Shown here: positions 6,686-14,039 of the stretch, piece after piece
Numbering within the stretch: the stretch's first letter is position 1
How the letters are laid out: every line of letters starts with the position of its first letter
Source: a virus
Direction: 5' to 3' (one strand)
Length of the DNA stretch: 24,498 nt
Virus record (IMG/VR): IMGVR_UViG_3300009419_000092
Span: 1 to 24,498 of that record
Notes under the pieces: model-generated
Databases searched by the model: none
What the model was told of the DNA's origin: nothing
The model's input: the letters and a program-made list of their open reading frames with translations, nothing else
Program-made: the position numbers and the translations under genes

Positions 6686-9030
6686 TATAGCTTGCATGCC
6701 TCGCAATCGGCGTCATCATAAATGATAACATTGTCTGCTGCATTAATTGCAAATCCGTTTATACCATTAACCTGTGTAGTTGCAGTGACGTTAGTCTTGG
6801 CACCTACCTTATTAATTAGACTATAATAAATGGTCTTAATGCCCCACTTGTATGCAAGCATCAAGTTCTTAGCAATCAATGTAGCAGGAACTTTACCGTT
6901 AGCAAAGTGTGCTGGATTATAGAATGTGTTAGTGCTCAATGATTGATCAATGTAAGCTGCTAATACTGCGGCTGTCTTCAGGTAATCAACACAGTCGGTC
7001 TGTTCCCACATCATCTGATAACGATTCTTTAAACGTCTGTACTCTGGCACGACCTGTACAAACGATCCAGCTTTCGATTCCTTTACAGAAATCAATTCCA
7101 TCGGCATTTCAATTCCGTTGGTGGAGTTTAACACAACTGAGCTGGACTCAACCGGTGCCACGGCCATCAAGGTAGCATTACGAATACCATATTTTTTCAT
7201 ACGTTCACGTAACGGCTCCCAATCCATACTGGGAGTAAAGTCTGTTAGTTCGTTAACTCCCGGATTTCTACGTTCCCAAGGAAACACTCCCTTACCGTAA
7301 TAAGTGTGCTGACTACGTCCGCATGGCCCACGCTCTTGGGCAAGCTCGACACTTGTTTCAGTAAGATAGTATGCTTGATGTTCCATCCAACGTTTGACTT
7401 CTGCTAGTGCTTCAGCTTCACCATATTTGAAACTACGCTTGGCATGCCAGTAGGCTAAGTTAGTAATACCAACACCTAATGGTTCAAAGTCTGTGTTGGC
7501 TAACTTGCTTTGAATACTTAGGAAGTCTTGATAGTTTAGTAAGTTGCTTAGACTACGTACCAATACCCTGCAGGCCTTACGCATATCTTGCGGGTTACGG
7601 AATGCACCCCAGTTTATTGATCCAAGAGTGCAAAGAGCAATTCTGCCCTCCGGGTCTTCAATGCGTTGAAAAGGTCGGGTGGGCAAGAGAATTTCTTGGC
7701 AGAGATTTGATTGATATATCGGGTCAAGAGTTGTATCGAACGGGCCTTGGTTGATGACGTTGTCAATGTTGACAAAGTAGATTCTTCCAGTATCCGTACG
7801 CTCTTTAAGTATGCCGTTTTTAAACACTTCTGCGGCGGGTAGGACTTTTTTCTTTTTTGTCTTATCTTGTTCATACTGTAAGTATAACTTCTCAAACTCT
7901 GTAGAGTCGCGATAAAATGCTCGATGTAGGTCAGGAACTTCGTTAGGATCAAAGAATGTAATGTTTTCGTTGTGCTTGTAGCGATTCCAAAACATCTTGT
8001 TAACTACAACTGAGTAATCCATTTGACGCACACGATTTTCTTCAGTACCTTGATTATTCTTTAGTACAATAAGATCTTCAAACTGAGCGTGCCAAATAGG
8101 ATATGTCACTGTGCAACTGGCATTGCGGATACCGCCTTGTGAGCATGAACGTAAATCTGCGAACCATTTCTTCAAGAAAGGAATCATTCCAGTATGCTTG
8201 ATCTCACCGTTGCGAATAGGAGCACCTAACGGTCTGATTCTGCCAATTTCGAGACCAATACCGGCTCGTTTTGAAGCATATTTGGCCATCATTTCGCCTG
8301 ATGCGAAGATACTGTCCAGTGTATCGTCAGTGCTGATAAGAACACAACTACTAAACTGTTTAGTGGTTGTGCCTAGACCGGCGAGAACAGGTGTGGCTAG
8401 CGTAAAGTGGCCGTCCCTGGCACATTCGTAGTATTCTTTTACCCACTTTAGTCTAACATCTTTAGGTTCGGAATGGAATGCTGTGGCGGCGGCAACTGCA
8501 TAACGTACTTGTGGCGTTTCGTATATTGTGTTAGTGGCACGATTCTGTACTAGATACTTTTCAGCTAACTGTGCAATGGCAGCAAATGTGTACTGTTCGT
8601 CTTTTGCATGGTCAATGAATAGATCAATAATGTTCCATTCGTCTTCTGTGTACCAATCTAGCAGTTCGCTAGTGTACATGCCTAACTCAACATTCTTCTT
8701 AACGATGTTGAATAATTTAGGTGGCTCGTAATCACCGTATACTTCTTTACGCAACATACTTAGACGCTGGCGTCCTGCTACGTATTGATAGTTGGTATGA
8801 TTTATTTCCGGATTCTCAGATTCATCAATTAGATCAACCATTGCCTTTAACAGCAATTCGTCAATTGTATTGGTGGTCATGCCATCGTGGAATTCTAATT
8901 GTGCTTTGATCTCGATCATAGACGGACTTACACCATCTATTCCGTGGCAGCTAAATGCTACTTGTCTTTGTATTTTTGAAATATCTAGTGGAACTCGCTG
9001 TCCACTACGTTTAACTACTTGAATAGTCAT
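6685..9030 (-). CDS. nrdA: Ribonucleotide reductase class Ia, alpha subunit NrdA
   Basis: This 781-residue catalytic subunit reduces ribonucleoside diphosphates to deoxy forms. The N-terminal ATP-cone is visible at about residues 3-90 ([12 protein letters not shown]...). Active-site cysteines are C229 (FSSCVLI), C444 with E446 (SNLCQEI; thiyl radical Cys and catalytic Glu) and C467 (LCTLGSINW). The C-terminal shuttle pair is C776/C779 in DCEACKL, the site expected to be reduced by glutaredoxin. Length and all motifs are complete, with no intein or intron. A Shine-Dalgarno AGGTGG stands four bases before ATG 9030. It is the first gene of a minus-strand unit running through erpA, iscU, aldolase and nrdB. 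Retention of the ATP-cone suggests normal dATP feedback may be kept. Confidence 0.97.
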   Translation of the reverse strand: MTIQVVKRSGQRVPLDISKIQRQVAFSCHGIDGVSPSMIEIKAQLEFHDGMTTNTIDELLLKAMVDLIDESENPEINHTNYQYVAGRQRLSMLRKEVYGDYEPPKLFNIVKKNVELGMYTSELLDWYTEDEWNIIDLFIDHAKDEQYTFAAIAQLAEKYLVQNRATNTIYETPQVRYAVAAATAFHSEPKDVRLKWVKEYYECARDGHFTLATPVLAGLGTTTKQFSSCVLISTDDTLDSIFASGEMMAKYASKRAGIGLEIGRIRPLGAPIRNGEIKHTGMIPFLKKWFADLRSCSQGGIRNASCTVTYPIWHAQFEDLIVLKNNQGTEENRVRQMDYSVVVNKMFWNRYKHNENITFFDPNEVPDLHRAFYRDSTEFEKLYLQYEQDKTKKKKVLPAAEVFKNGILKERTDTGRIYFVNIDNVINQGPFDTTLDPIYQSNLCQEILLPTRPFQRIEDPEGRIALCTLGSINWGAFRNPQDMRKACRVLVRSLSNLLNYQDFLSIQSKLANTDFEPLGVGITNLAYWHAKRSFKYGEAEALAEVKRWMEHQAYYLTETSVELAQERGPCGRSQHTYYGKGVFPWERRNPGVNELTDFTPSMDWEPLRERMKKYGIRNATLMAVAPVESSSVVLNSTNGIEMPMELISVKESKAGSFVQVVPEYRRLKNRYQMMWEQTDCVDYLKTAAVLAAYIDQSLSTNTFYNPAHFANGKVPATLIAKNLMLAYKWGIKTIYYSLINKVGAKTNVTATTQVNGINGFAINAADNVIIYDDADCEACKL

Positions 9031-9093
9031 TGTCCACCTGTTGTTTTTATTTTGTGGCCCGAGAGCCCGCTTTTCTTTTTTCTACTTAGAGTG

Positions 9094-9101
9094 ATATTTA
9101 C
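9094..9101 (-). promoter_or_regulatory. Possible late promoter box (GTAAATAT) upstream of nrdA
   Basis: The minus-strand GTAAATAT resembles the T4-type late box and includes the TAA stop of the 144-residue gene. It lies about 64 bases upstream of nrdA. As nrdA is expected to be transcribed early or mid-infection, this may be only a chance match or a second promoter. Confidence 0.3.
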
Positions 9102-9532
9102 CTAGGCCTCTGTACTTCAATTAGATTTTCTAGTTGAAATGACTCGGGGATGTCGCTAGGTGTGTTTATACCATTATCTGTGTAGTTAATAACAAACTCA
9201 TCATTGATGAACACTAGATTGTACTGCCTGGATCTGTGTGCATCTGTATATGTTTTTATCTCTATCTTGCTGTCTTTAAACGTGGCAGTTAACTTTAATG
9301 TCCAGGCTATCATTAATACTTTGGTAAAATCGTCATATTTGTTTTCAATAAGGATTTCCCAAGGAGTAGGCCAGCTACGTTGATTATACGGATCTACATT
9401 CCTATTGAAAGGAACATATGGAGGGTGATCCCAAAACTCAATTAGTGTTTCTAAGGGATTTTCTGAAGAGTCGAGACTGTGCCTGTGATCGGCCCAGGCA
9501 CTCAATCTCTCATCCGGAGATAGGTTGAACAT
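9098..9532 (-). CDS. Conserved hypothetical phage protein
   Basis: This 144-residue protein has a Trp/Pro-rich N-terminal half (ERLSAWADHRHSLDSSENPLE, then FWDHPPYVPFNRNVDPYNQ). This is followed by WPTPWEILIENKYDDFTK, then a helix (VLMIAWTLKLT) and three or four beta strands. I associate this pattern with a conserved protein of unknown function in marine T4-like phages, but can name no domain. It is not a membrane protein; the one hydrophobic stretch is short. It starts three bases after the fibre gene stop codon and may be cotranscribed with it, so a structural or assembly role is possible. No clear Shine-Dalgarno precedes ATG 9532, consistent with coupling. Confidence 0.65.
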   Translation of the reverse strand: MFNLSPDERLSAWADHRHSLDSSENPLETLIEFWDHPPYVPFNRNVDPYNQRSWPTPWEILIENKYDDFTKVLMIAWTLKLTATFKDSKIEIKTYTDAHRSRQYNLVFINDEFVINYTDNGINTPSDIPESFQLENLIEVQRPR

Positions 9533-9535
9533 AAA

Positions 9536-11167
9536 TTATCGGTAATACGCTACGTTAAAAATTACAGTACCTGTGCCAGCAGCAACAGGATTAGTATATT
9601 GTACAGTCAATGTATCGTTGCGATCAACCGGTCCGTGATCCAAAAAGGCAGCGGAGAATACCACATCGCCGTCACTGCTGCCCGCTACAGCATATGAGTC
9701 TTTATAAGAAACGCCCACATCACTGGCCACTACGCTTAATGTGCCTTTTCTTGCCAATCCAGCTTTTTCCAAAGTGTAATCAATAGTCACACTGGTAACT
9801 GTGGAATTGTAAGGTATCTTCAATAAAGTTTGAGTACTGGTGCTTTCTGGTAAAGGTTGTCTGTCTGTGAACTTTAATCTGACCTGGGCAGTACCTTCAA
9901 TGATCTCGTATTGAGGAGTGTCTAATACTGTGGTCTGCATGTACCATAGACGCTCAAAGTTGTCATTGGTTGAACTATTGCCATGGCTGGCAAAAGTAAT
10001 GATTGGGTGTGCAGGGTCAGCATCTCCGTTGCCGTTGTTACCAACATTAATAAAGTGATTATTTTCACTGTTGATCTGATTGTTGGTTGAAGTGTTTGCA
10101 CCTACAAAGATACCTTGACGTTCAATGTTGATAAATTTGTTTTCTTGAATATCTACACGAATCGGTCCAATGTTCCTTCCACTGGATGTTGTTAATGCAT
10201 TGGACAGTGTGATACCTTGATACAAGGTATCAAAAGTATTGTTCACGATCTTAACATCGCTCACATTCCAATTAGAAATAACAGGGTAAGATAAATCTTC
10301 AAAATGGCAGTGTTCGATAGTTAAGTCTTTGCTGAGATATCCTAACTCGATCGCAGAATTAACTGTGGTTGCAGTAGCACCAGATACATATGTACCTAAG
10401 AATTTAATATCAGAGATTGTTGTGTCTGCTGCATAGTTTAACACAATCATAGGAGTTGTCTGAGTAGTCAACATTGTGCCAGTATGTTCCAAGGTCATTC
10501 CAGAAATTTTAATTTGTCTTGGATTGTTAGGAGAAACAATATTTGTTCCCGTGACTCGCACACTTGGAGTACTGTCGCCGCCGATAGTTTCAAAAATAGT
10601 TGTGTTACCTGTACCGATGGAACGAATCACAGTCTTATCAATACCTGCACCTACTAGAGTTACATACGGTGGCAAATACACTGTACCGGTTACATAGTAA
10701 GTACCTGCAGGAACATTAACAGGAACACGACTCTTCGGTAATGTCTTATCAAAGGACCTTAAATAAATTTCATCAATTGCTTTTTGGAACTTGGCTGTGC
10801 AGTCAGTTTTATCTGCTACGCCAAAATCAAACATACTAACAGAGTCGTCTAGTTTTTCTTGCAGTGTACGCACTACTGGAAAGTTTGCCCCTAAAACTCC
10901 TGTGATAGTTGCAGTAATAGTGTGGCCAACATAGGTATAGTTAGTTGCTGTAAACTTGCCCGTGCTCAATAAATCAAACATTCTTGCTTCAGTAAGAACT
11001 TCTGTATTGCCTACCGCAGGAGCACCTTCTGCAACACTGCCGTTGCCAATGAATAGTCGCTGCTCGTCAACTGACCAGCCCATTTCTCCGCTGGCTAGCT
11101 GAGGCATGCCCTGCTCAGCAGTCTGCCCTCTACGTAATTGAATTTTTGAAATCTGAATAACAGCCAT
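9536..11167 (-). CDS. Tail fibre/tailspike with pectate-lyase-like beta-helix
   Basis: This is a 543-residue fibre. The N-terminus (ISKIQLRRGQTAEQGMPQLASGEMG..., to about residue 60) matches the short particle-attachment region of many phage fibres (Mtd N-terminal type), with an LFIGNGS turn at 38-44. From about 111 (SMFDFGVADKTDCTAKFQKAID) to 390 it has the right-handed beta-helix pattern: NVPAGTYYVTGTVYLPPYVTL, then repeated short strands with Asn turns (ISGMTLEH, ISDIKFLG, TIEHCHFEDL, KIVNNTFDTL, IQENKFINI). The C-terminal 120 residues look like a beta-rich trimerisation or tip domain. Such spikes bind or cut surface polysaccharide; no catalytic residues can be assigned by eye. Late box GATAAATA lies upstream. 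Confidence 0.85.
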   Translation of the reverse strand: MAVIQISKIQLRRGQTAEQGMPQLASGEMGWSVDEQRLFIGNGSVAEGAPAVGNTEVLTEARMFDLLSTGKFTATNYTYVGHTITATITGVLGANFPVVRTLQEKLDDSVSMFDFGVADKTDCTAKFQKAIDEIYLRSFDKTLPKSRVPVNVPAGTYYVTGTVYLPPYVTLVGAGIDKTVIRSIGTGNTTIFETIGGDSTPSVRVTGTNIVSPNNPRQIKISGMTLEHTGTMLTTQTTPMIVLNYAADTTISDIKFLGTYVSGATATTVNSAIELGYLSKDLTIEHCHFEDLSYPVISNWNVSDVKIVNNTFDTLYQGITLSNALTTSSGRNIGPIRVDIQENKFINIERQGIFVGANTSTNNQINSENNHFINVGNNGNGDADPAHPIITFASHGNSSTNDNFERLWYMQTTVLDTPQYEIIEGTAQVRLKFTDRQPLPESTSTQTLLKIPYNSTVTSVTIDYTLEKAGLARKGTLSVVASDVGVSYKDSYAVAGSSDGDVVFSAAFLDHGPVDRNDTLTVQYTNPVAAGTGTVIFNVAYYR

Positions 11168-11189
11168 GGTAACATTCCTAGTATAAGGG

Positions 11190-11197
11190 TATTTATC
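11190..11197 (-). promoter_or_regulatory. Late promoter box (GATAAATA) for the tail fibre gene
   Basis: GATAAATAC on the minus strand differs from the T4 late consensus TATAAATA at one base. It is 22 bases upstream of the fibre start, in the 68-base divergent gap, and late expression fits a structural gene. Confidence 0.65.
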
Positions 11198-11225
11198 ATG
11201 TCGTTTAGGTTTGACTACCCTGGGA

Positions 11226-11233
11226 AATAAATA
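11226..11233 (+). promoter_or_regulatory. Late promoter box (AATAAATA) abutting a start codon
   Basis: AATAAATAC on the plus strand ends three bases before ATG 11236 and nine before the in-frame ATG 11242. Transcription should begin about six bases after the box, so the message would be leaderless if ATG 11242 is used. Confidence 0.6.
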
Positions 11234-11235
11234 CT

Positions 11236-11712
11236 ATGATAATGTTTTACTTTATAAGACGCATCAACTTTAGCCCTAGGGTAGATTCTAGCTATTTTAG
11301 CAATCCTACTAAATTTTTAGAACTATCTTTAACTGACAATGAGCAAGAGCTACTGCGTAACTACTTGACAGTTAGTCAGCAGGTTAGATATAGAATTTTG
11401 ACAAATTTTGACGAAAACGATGTCTATCCCATGACATTTTTTGTGGAAAATGATCAATCTCTTGAAGGTTTTGTATGTGTAGGATCTACTGACATATATG
11501 AGTTTTTAGAAAAAGTTATATTCAGCAACGAGTACAGAGCAATGTCTGCTCAACTGTTAACCTGTACTGATATTATGGATTGGACTACTGATCAACTTCG
11601 AGTATGTGACAGTACAGATACTGAATTAGACTTTGCCAAAGTAAAAAGAATGTGGCTTAATGGTCAAGAAATTGCATCAGACCAGTCATGCCAAAATATA
11701 GCCTGCTGGTGA
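11236..11712 (+). CDS. Hypothetical phage protein
   Basis: This 158-residue protein reads from ATG 11236, or 156 residues from ATG 11242. The second start fits the promoter geometry better, since a late box ends at 11233. It has no signal peptide, transmembrane segment or recognisable motif. It begins with aromatic and basic residues (FYFIRRINFSPRVD) and is otherwise acidic and mixed alpha/beta. Cysteines occur at about residues 82, 110, 124, 151 and 156, without a metal-site pattern. Its 3' end overlaps the convergent oxygenase-like gene by 49 bases. It is one of few plus-strand genes here. The unbroken frame, the promoter and the divergent layout support a real gene of unknown function. Confidence 0.6.
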   Translation: MIMFYFIRRINFSPRVDSSYFSNPTKFLELSLTDNEQELLRNYLTVSQQVRYRILTNFDENDVYPMTFFVENDQSLEGFVCVGSTDIYEFLEKVIFSNEYRAMSAQLLTCTDIMDWTTDQLRVCDSTDTELDFAKVKRMWLNGQEIASDQSCQNIACW

Positions 11713-12389
11713 TATTTTTGAGCACTTGCTACTATTAAATCATTTATTTTAGATTTTAATTTGCTCTGTTGGTTAACTTCGTAGGAAGTTGCAACAATCA
11801 CAGCTATTCGTCTATCAGCACTGGTATTCTTTACGTTGTGTGCTGCTAGATAGTTATTCAAATAATAAGGTTGACGATCGCCTAGTATATGTGCAGTATG
11901 TACAGTATGTTCAAGACCTGCATCTGTTTGAAATGTTCTAAATAGATTTTCTTCTTTGCATTCGCTGCTTAATGTCTTTTTGAACAACAACTTGTCCTGT
12001 TCTCTATTTTCAAAACTTATATAGAAGCGTAGTCCTAGCTTATCAAGATCGCTGTGCCAAAACTCCTTTGACACAGCACTTGCACGTTTAGGTAACAGTG
12101 TCATTGCAACTATTTCGTTTTCAGGGATGCCCCAATCGTTAACAATATAATTTACTAACTCAGGAAATTCTTTATCAAAATTAGACTGCCAATCTAATGC
12201 TTTTGCCCATACTACTTCCCAAGGGAATACATCTTTTTCATTAATACCTGCAATGAGATAGTTTCCAGTTTGTTGCAGTAGATGTTTCTGCGGGTATACC
12301 TGTGTCATCCATGCCGTTAGCCTGTCTAGATCAATTTCTGGACAACAGGGTAAATCTAACGGAGTATAGACGATGTCTTCGGCTTTCAC
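11664..12389 (-). CDS. Putative Fe(II)/2-oxoglutarate-type oxygenase (Asp/Asn beta-hydroxylase-like)
   Basis: This 241-residue protein starts with GTG at 12389, overlapping the nuclease stop as GTGA. An iron-binding facial triad is suggested by H112-x-D114 in EFWHSDLDKLGLRFYISF and by H184 in YLNNYLAAHNVKNTSADRRIAVIV. R193 or R194, nine to ten residues after H184, is a candidate 2-oxoglutarate ligand. The HxD, then strand-rich core, then HxVxN...RIxxIV order resembles the aspartyl/asparaginyl hydroxylase branch of the double-stranded beta-helix fold. The substrate is unknown and could be protein, nucleotide or small molecule. It is translationally coupled to a PD-(D/E)XK nuclease. The family is suggested by motif order only, so confidence is moderate. 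Confidence 0.65.
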   Translation of the reverse strand: MKAEDIVYTPLDLPCCPEIDLDRLTAWMTQVYPQKHLLQQTGNYLIAGINEKDVFPWEVVWAKALDWQSNFDKEFPELVNYIVNDWGIPENEIVAMTLLPKRASAVSKEFWHSDLDKLGLRFYISFENREQDKLLFKKTLSSECKEENLFRTFQTDAGLEHTVHTAHILGDRQPYYLNNYLAAHNVKNTSADRRIAVIVATSYEVNQQSKLKSKINDLIVASAQKYHQQAIFWHDWSDAIS

Positions 12390-13084
12390 TTGTAGTAATT
12401 AACGTAGTAGTCTTCAACTTTAGCTAGCCACATGTCTTGGTATTTGTTAAAGTTATCTGGTGTTAGATCGAATTGTTGATATTGTAGATCGCGACTGCAC
12501 ATGAATACATGCCCTTCACGAATGTCTGTCCCATAGACTTCGTTATGTGCTAAAATATAAGCCATTAGCTGCAAGAAGTAATCTTCAACCCATTCTGCTT
12601 TCTTAGGTTTGTTAGTCTGTTTATAGTCACATACACTAGGATTACCTTTGTACACTGCTACTAGGTCAGTAGTACCCGAATATAGTCCCGGGAAGTACAG
12701 ACTCTGCTCCATTGCCCAAACTTCGTTAACATCTTTTAATCCCTGCTCAATGATAACATTGGCCATCTTATTGGCCTGTACATGCACCAGATTGTTGCCC
12801 GGCTGACGCTCTAGTCCAGCAAGGAATCTTTCTAAGTTATTATGCATAGCTGTACCGATCCCAGAAGCTTCTTTAGTTATCTGTGCAGCATTTTCTTCAC
12901 CAACTCTCTTACGCCATTCAATTAAATGCGTTTGATCTTTAGTAGCACTAAGGATCGTTGTAACACTTGGTGTTTTTTCTCCGTCAGGTGTTAGGTAAAC
13001 TCTCTTACGGGTTACAGGGTCATTTATTTGTTGGCAAGGTTTATATTGTACGTGTTCTACAAAAGGTGGTGGAGTATAAATCAT
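12386..13084 (-). CDS. PD-(D/E)XK (RecB/Cas4-like) nuclease
   Basis: I choose ATG 13084 (232 residues, MIYTPPPFVE...). The upstream in-frame extension to 13201 crosses the divergent promoter region and reads as non-coding. The nuclease core is E126 in WAMEQSLY, D140 in GTTDLV, D153-Y-K155 in VCDYKQTNK and Q172 in DYFLQLMAYILAHN, the order of RecB-type exonuclease domains. The N-terminal part (TPSVTTILSATKD, then GIGTAMHNNLERFL) is also usual in phage members. It has only three cysteines, so the Cas4/AddB Fe-S cluster is absent. Likely roles are processing of phage DNA ends during recombination or breakdown of host DNA. It has a good sigma70-like promoter, so expression early in infection is likely. 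Confidence 0.85.
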   Translation of the reverse strand: MIYTPPPFVEHVQYKPCQQINDPVTRKRVYLTPDGEKTPSVTTILSATKDQTHLIEWRKRVGEENAAQITKEASGIGTAMHNNLERFLAGLERQPGNNLVHVQANKMANVIIEQGLKDVNEVWAMEQSLYFPGLYSGTTDLVAVYKGNPSVCDYKQTNKPKKAEWVEDYFLQLMAYILAHNEVYGTDIREGHVFMCSRDLQYQQFDLTPDNFNKYQDMWLAKVEDYYVNYYK

Positions 13085-13091
13085 AGTATTA

Positions 13092-13120
13092 ATTATACAA
13101 CAGTTTTTATCATAACGCAA
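13092..13120 (-). promoter_or_regulatory. sigma70-like promoter for the nuclease gene
   Basis: On the minus strand TTGCGT (13120-13115) is followed by a 17-base spacer and a perfect TATAAT (13097-13092), close upstream of ATG 13084. With the -10 this near, the leader would be about zero to five bases. Confidence 0.65.
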
Positions 13121-13129
13121 ATAAAGGAC

Positions 13130-13137
13130 TATAAATA
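13130..13137 (+). promoter_or_regulatory. Late promoter box (TATAAATA, perfect)
   Basis: This exact match to the T4 late consensus lies on the plus strand, with its last base eight bases before ATG 13145. The predicted leader is about one or two bases. It sits back to back with the minus-strand sigma70-like promoter. Confidence 0.75.
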
Positions 13138-13144
13138 TTTGCCA

Positions 13145-13693
13145 ATGCAAGACTATTTTCAAAAATTCGAGTTTGAACTCAAACCATTCGACTACGAGCA
13201 ATTAAAAGGACCGCTAGCATTCCAATATGGCTATCCAGATGTTATTATTTTTCTTTACAAAATTAATAACATAGAATTATTTAAAAGTCTACACTCAACT
13301 CCAATATCGAGTATACCGCCTACTCGAGTATTCTATTCTGAAATTGTTGGGAGAGGGTATTTACAACCTCATAAAGATTTAGGAGTAGGCTGCAACTTGA
13401 ATTGGTATTTTCAAACGGACGAGTCTTCTACTGTGTTCTTCGACGAAACAGACAAGACGCAACATCTAAGCAACATTAAAGAACAAGGGGAAAACGTCTT
13501 TCACTTAGACCAGCTTACTGAACGTTGTAGATTTAGTGCAGAAAAAAATACGGCCTACTTATTAAATGTAAGTAGACCGCACAGTGTTCATAAGCCTAAA
13601 TTAAAAATTAGAAAATTCTTTTCTTACCAATGGCTCGATCATGATTATCAAACTGTACTAGACAGCCTGTTGATTAAGAAAGCGGACTGTTAA
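13145..13693 (+). CDS. Putative Fe(II)/2-oxoglutarate-type oxygenase-like protein
   Basis: This 182-residue protein starts at ATG 13145 (MQDYFQKFEF...). The longer frame opening at 13028 runs through the nuclease gene and both promoters, so I reject that start. A metal triad is suggested by H76-x-D78 in GYLQPHKDLGVGCNLNWYF and by H146 in YLLNVSRPHSVHK. R156 in IRKFFSYQW, ten residues later, is a candidate co-substrate ligand. The spacing and strand pattern fit the double-stranded beta-helix oxygenase fold. It shows no obvious sequence similarity to the oxygenase-like protein at 11664-12389 beyond this signature. Its 3' end overlaps the convergent gene by 20 bases. The substrate is unknown, and prediction from motif order is moderate at best. 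Confidence 0.6.
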   Translation: MQDYFQKFEFELKPFDYEQLKGPLAFQYGYPDVIIFLYKINNIELFKSLHSTPISSIPPTRVFYSEIVGRGYLQPHKDLGVGCNLNWYFQTDESSTVFFDETDKTQHLSNIKEQGENVFHLDQLTERCRFSAEKNTAYLLNVSRPHSVHKPKLKIRKFFSYQWLDHDYQTVLDSLLIKKADC

Positions 13694-14039
13694 GGAATTG
13701 ATTGGCTGCGGAGCTGGCCATTTGATCAACTGTCTGGCCACCTGGTTCAGGCGTTTCGCCACCTTGGGCTTCAGCATCTGGATTGTCGACTTTAGTCGAC
13801 ACAATGATTCCAGTATCATTAAAGTTGCGAACAATGGCCTGTAGCGAAGGATTACCGTCGAATATTTTCTGGAATCCTTTTGAATCAATTTCACCGTAAC
13901 CCATGTTCTTCATCATGTTTGACAAAGCAGGCCAAGTGAGTTTAAGCGTAGAATTCTTTGAATCACTACGCCCCATTTGATTCCTTAAGACCATTTCTAG
14001 ATCACTAGCAAACGAGTCCGCAACTTCAAACAATCTCAT
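13674..14039 (-). CDS. Conserved phage protein, probably virion- or prohead-related
   Basis: This is a 121-residue protein. The first 85 residues form a compact-looking domain (MRLFEVADSFASDLEMVLRN, then LTWPALSNMMKNMGYGEIDSKGFQKIFD, then IVRNFNDTGIIVST). The last 35 are a Pro/Gly/Glu-rich tail. The N-terminal MRLFEV...E opening resembles other small proteins of T4-like aquatic phages that accompany structural genes. It overlaps the upstream 521-residue gene by four bases (ATGA), so the two are coupled. No catalytic motif is seen. Function unknown; linkage suggests a shared role with the large upstream protein. Confidence 0.6.
   Translation of the reverse strand: MRLFEVADSFASDLEMVLRNQMGRSDSKNSTLKLTWPALSNMMKNMGYGEIDSKGFQKIFDGNPSLQAIVRNFNDTGIIVSTKVDNPDAEAQGGETPEPGGQTVDQMASSAANQFLNSPLS

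Noticed and set aside
6686-6706. Longer start for the ErpA-like protein
   Set aside because: It overlaps nrdA by 22 bases and adds seven residues not seen in the family. ATG 6685 gives the usual length and a TAATG junction.
7614-7952. Minus-strand 112-codon frame inside nrdA
   Set aside because: It is fully inside a complete nrdA gene in another frame and has a composition unlike a protein.
9040-9075. GC-rich patch upstream of nrdA as a terminator
   Set aside because: Only a three-base stem (GGC/GCC) can be drawn, and the T-run lies on the strand without an upstream gene.
12386-13084. Cas4-type Fe-S nuclease, which would have linked to the IscU-ErpA pair
   Set aside because: Only three cysteines are present (about 17, 152, 196), and they are not in the four-cysteine Cas4/AddB arrangement.
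13028-13144. Longer N-terminus for the plus-strand oxygenase-like gene
   Set aside because: It would run through the nuclease start and both promoters, and the extra residues look non-coding. ATG 13145 fits the late box.
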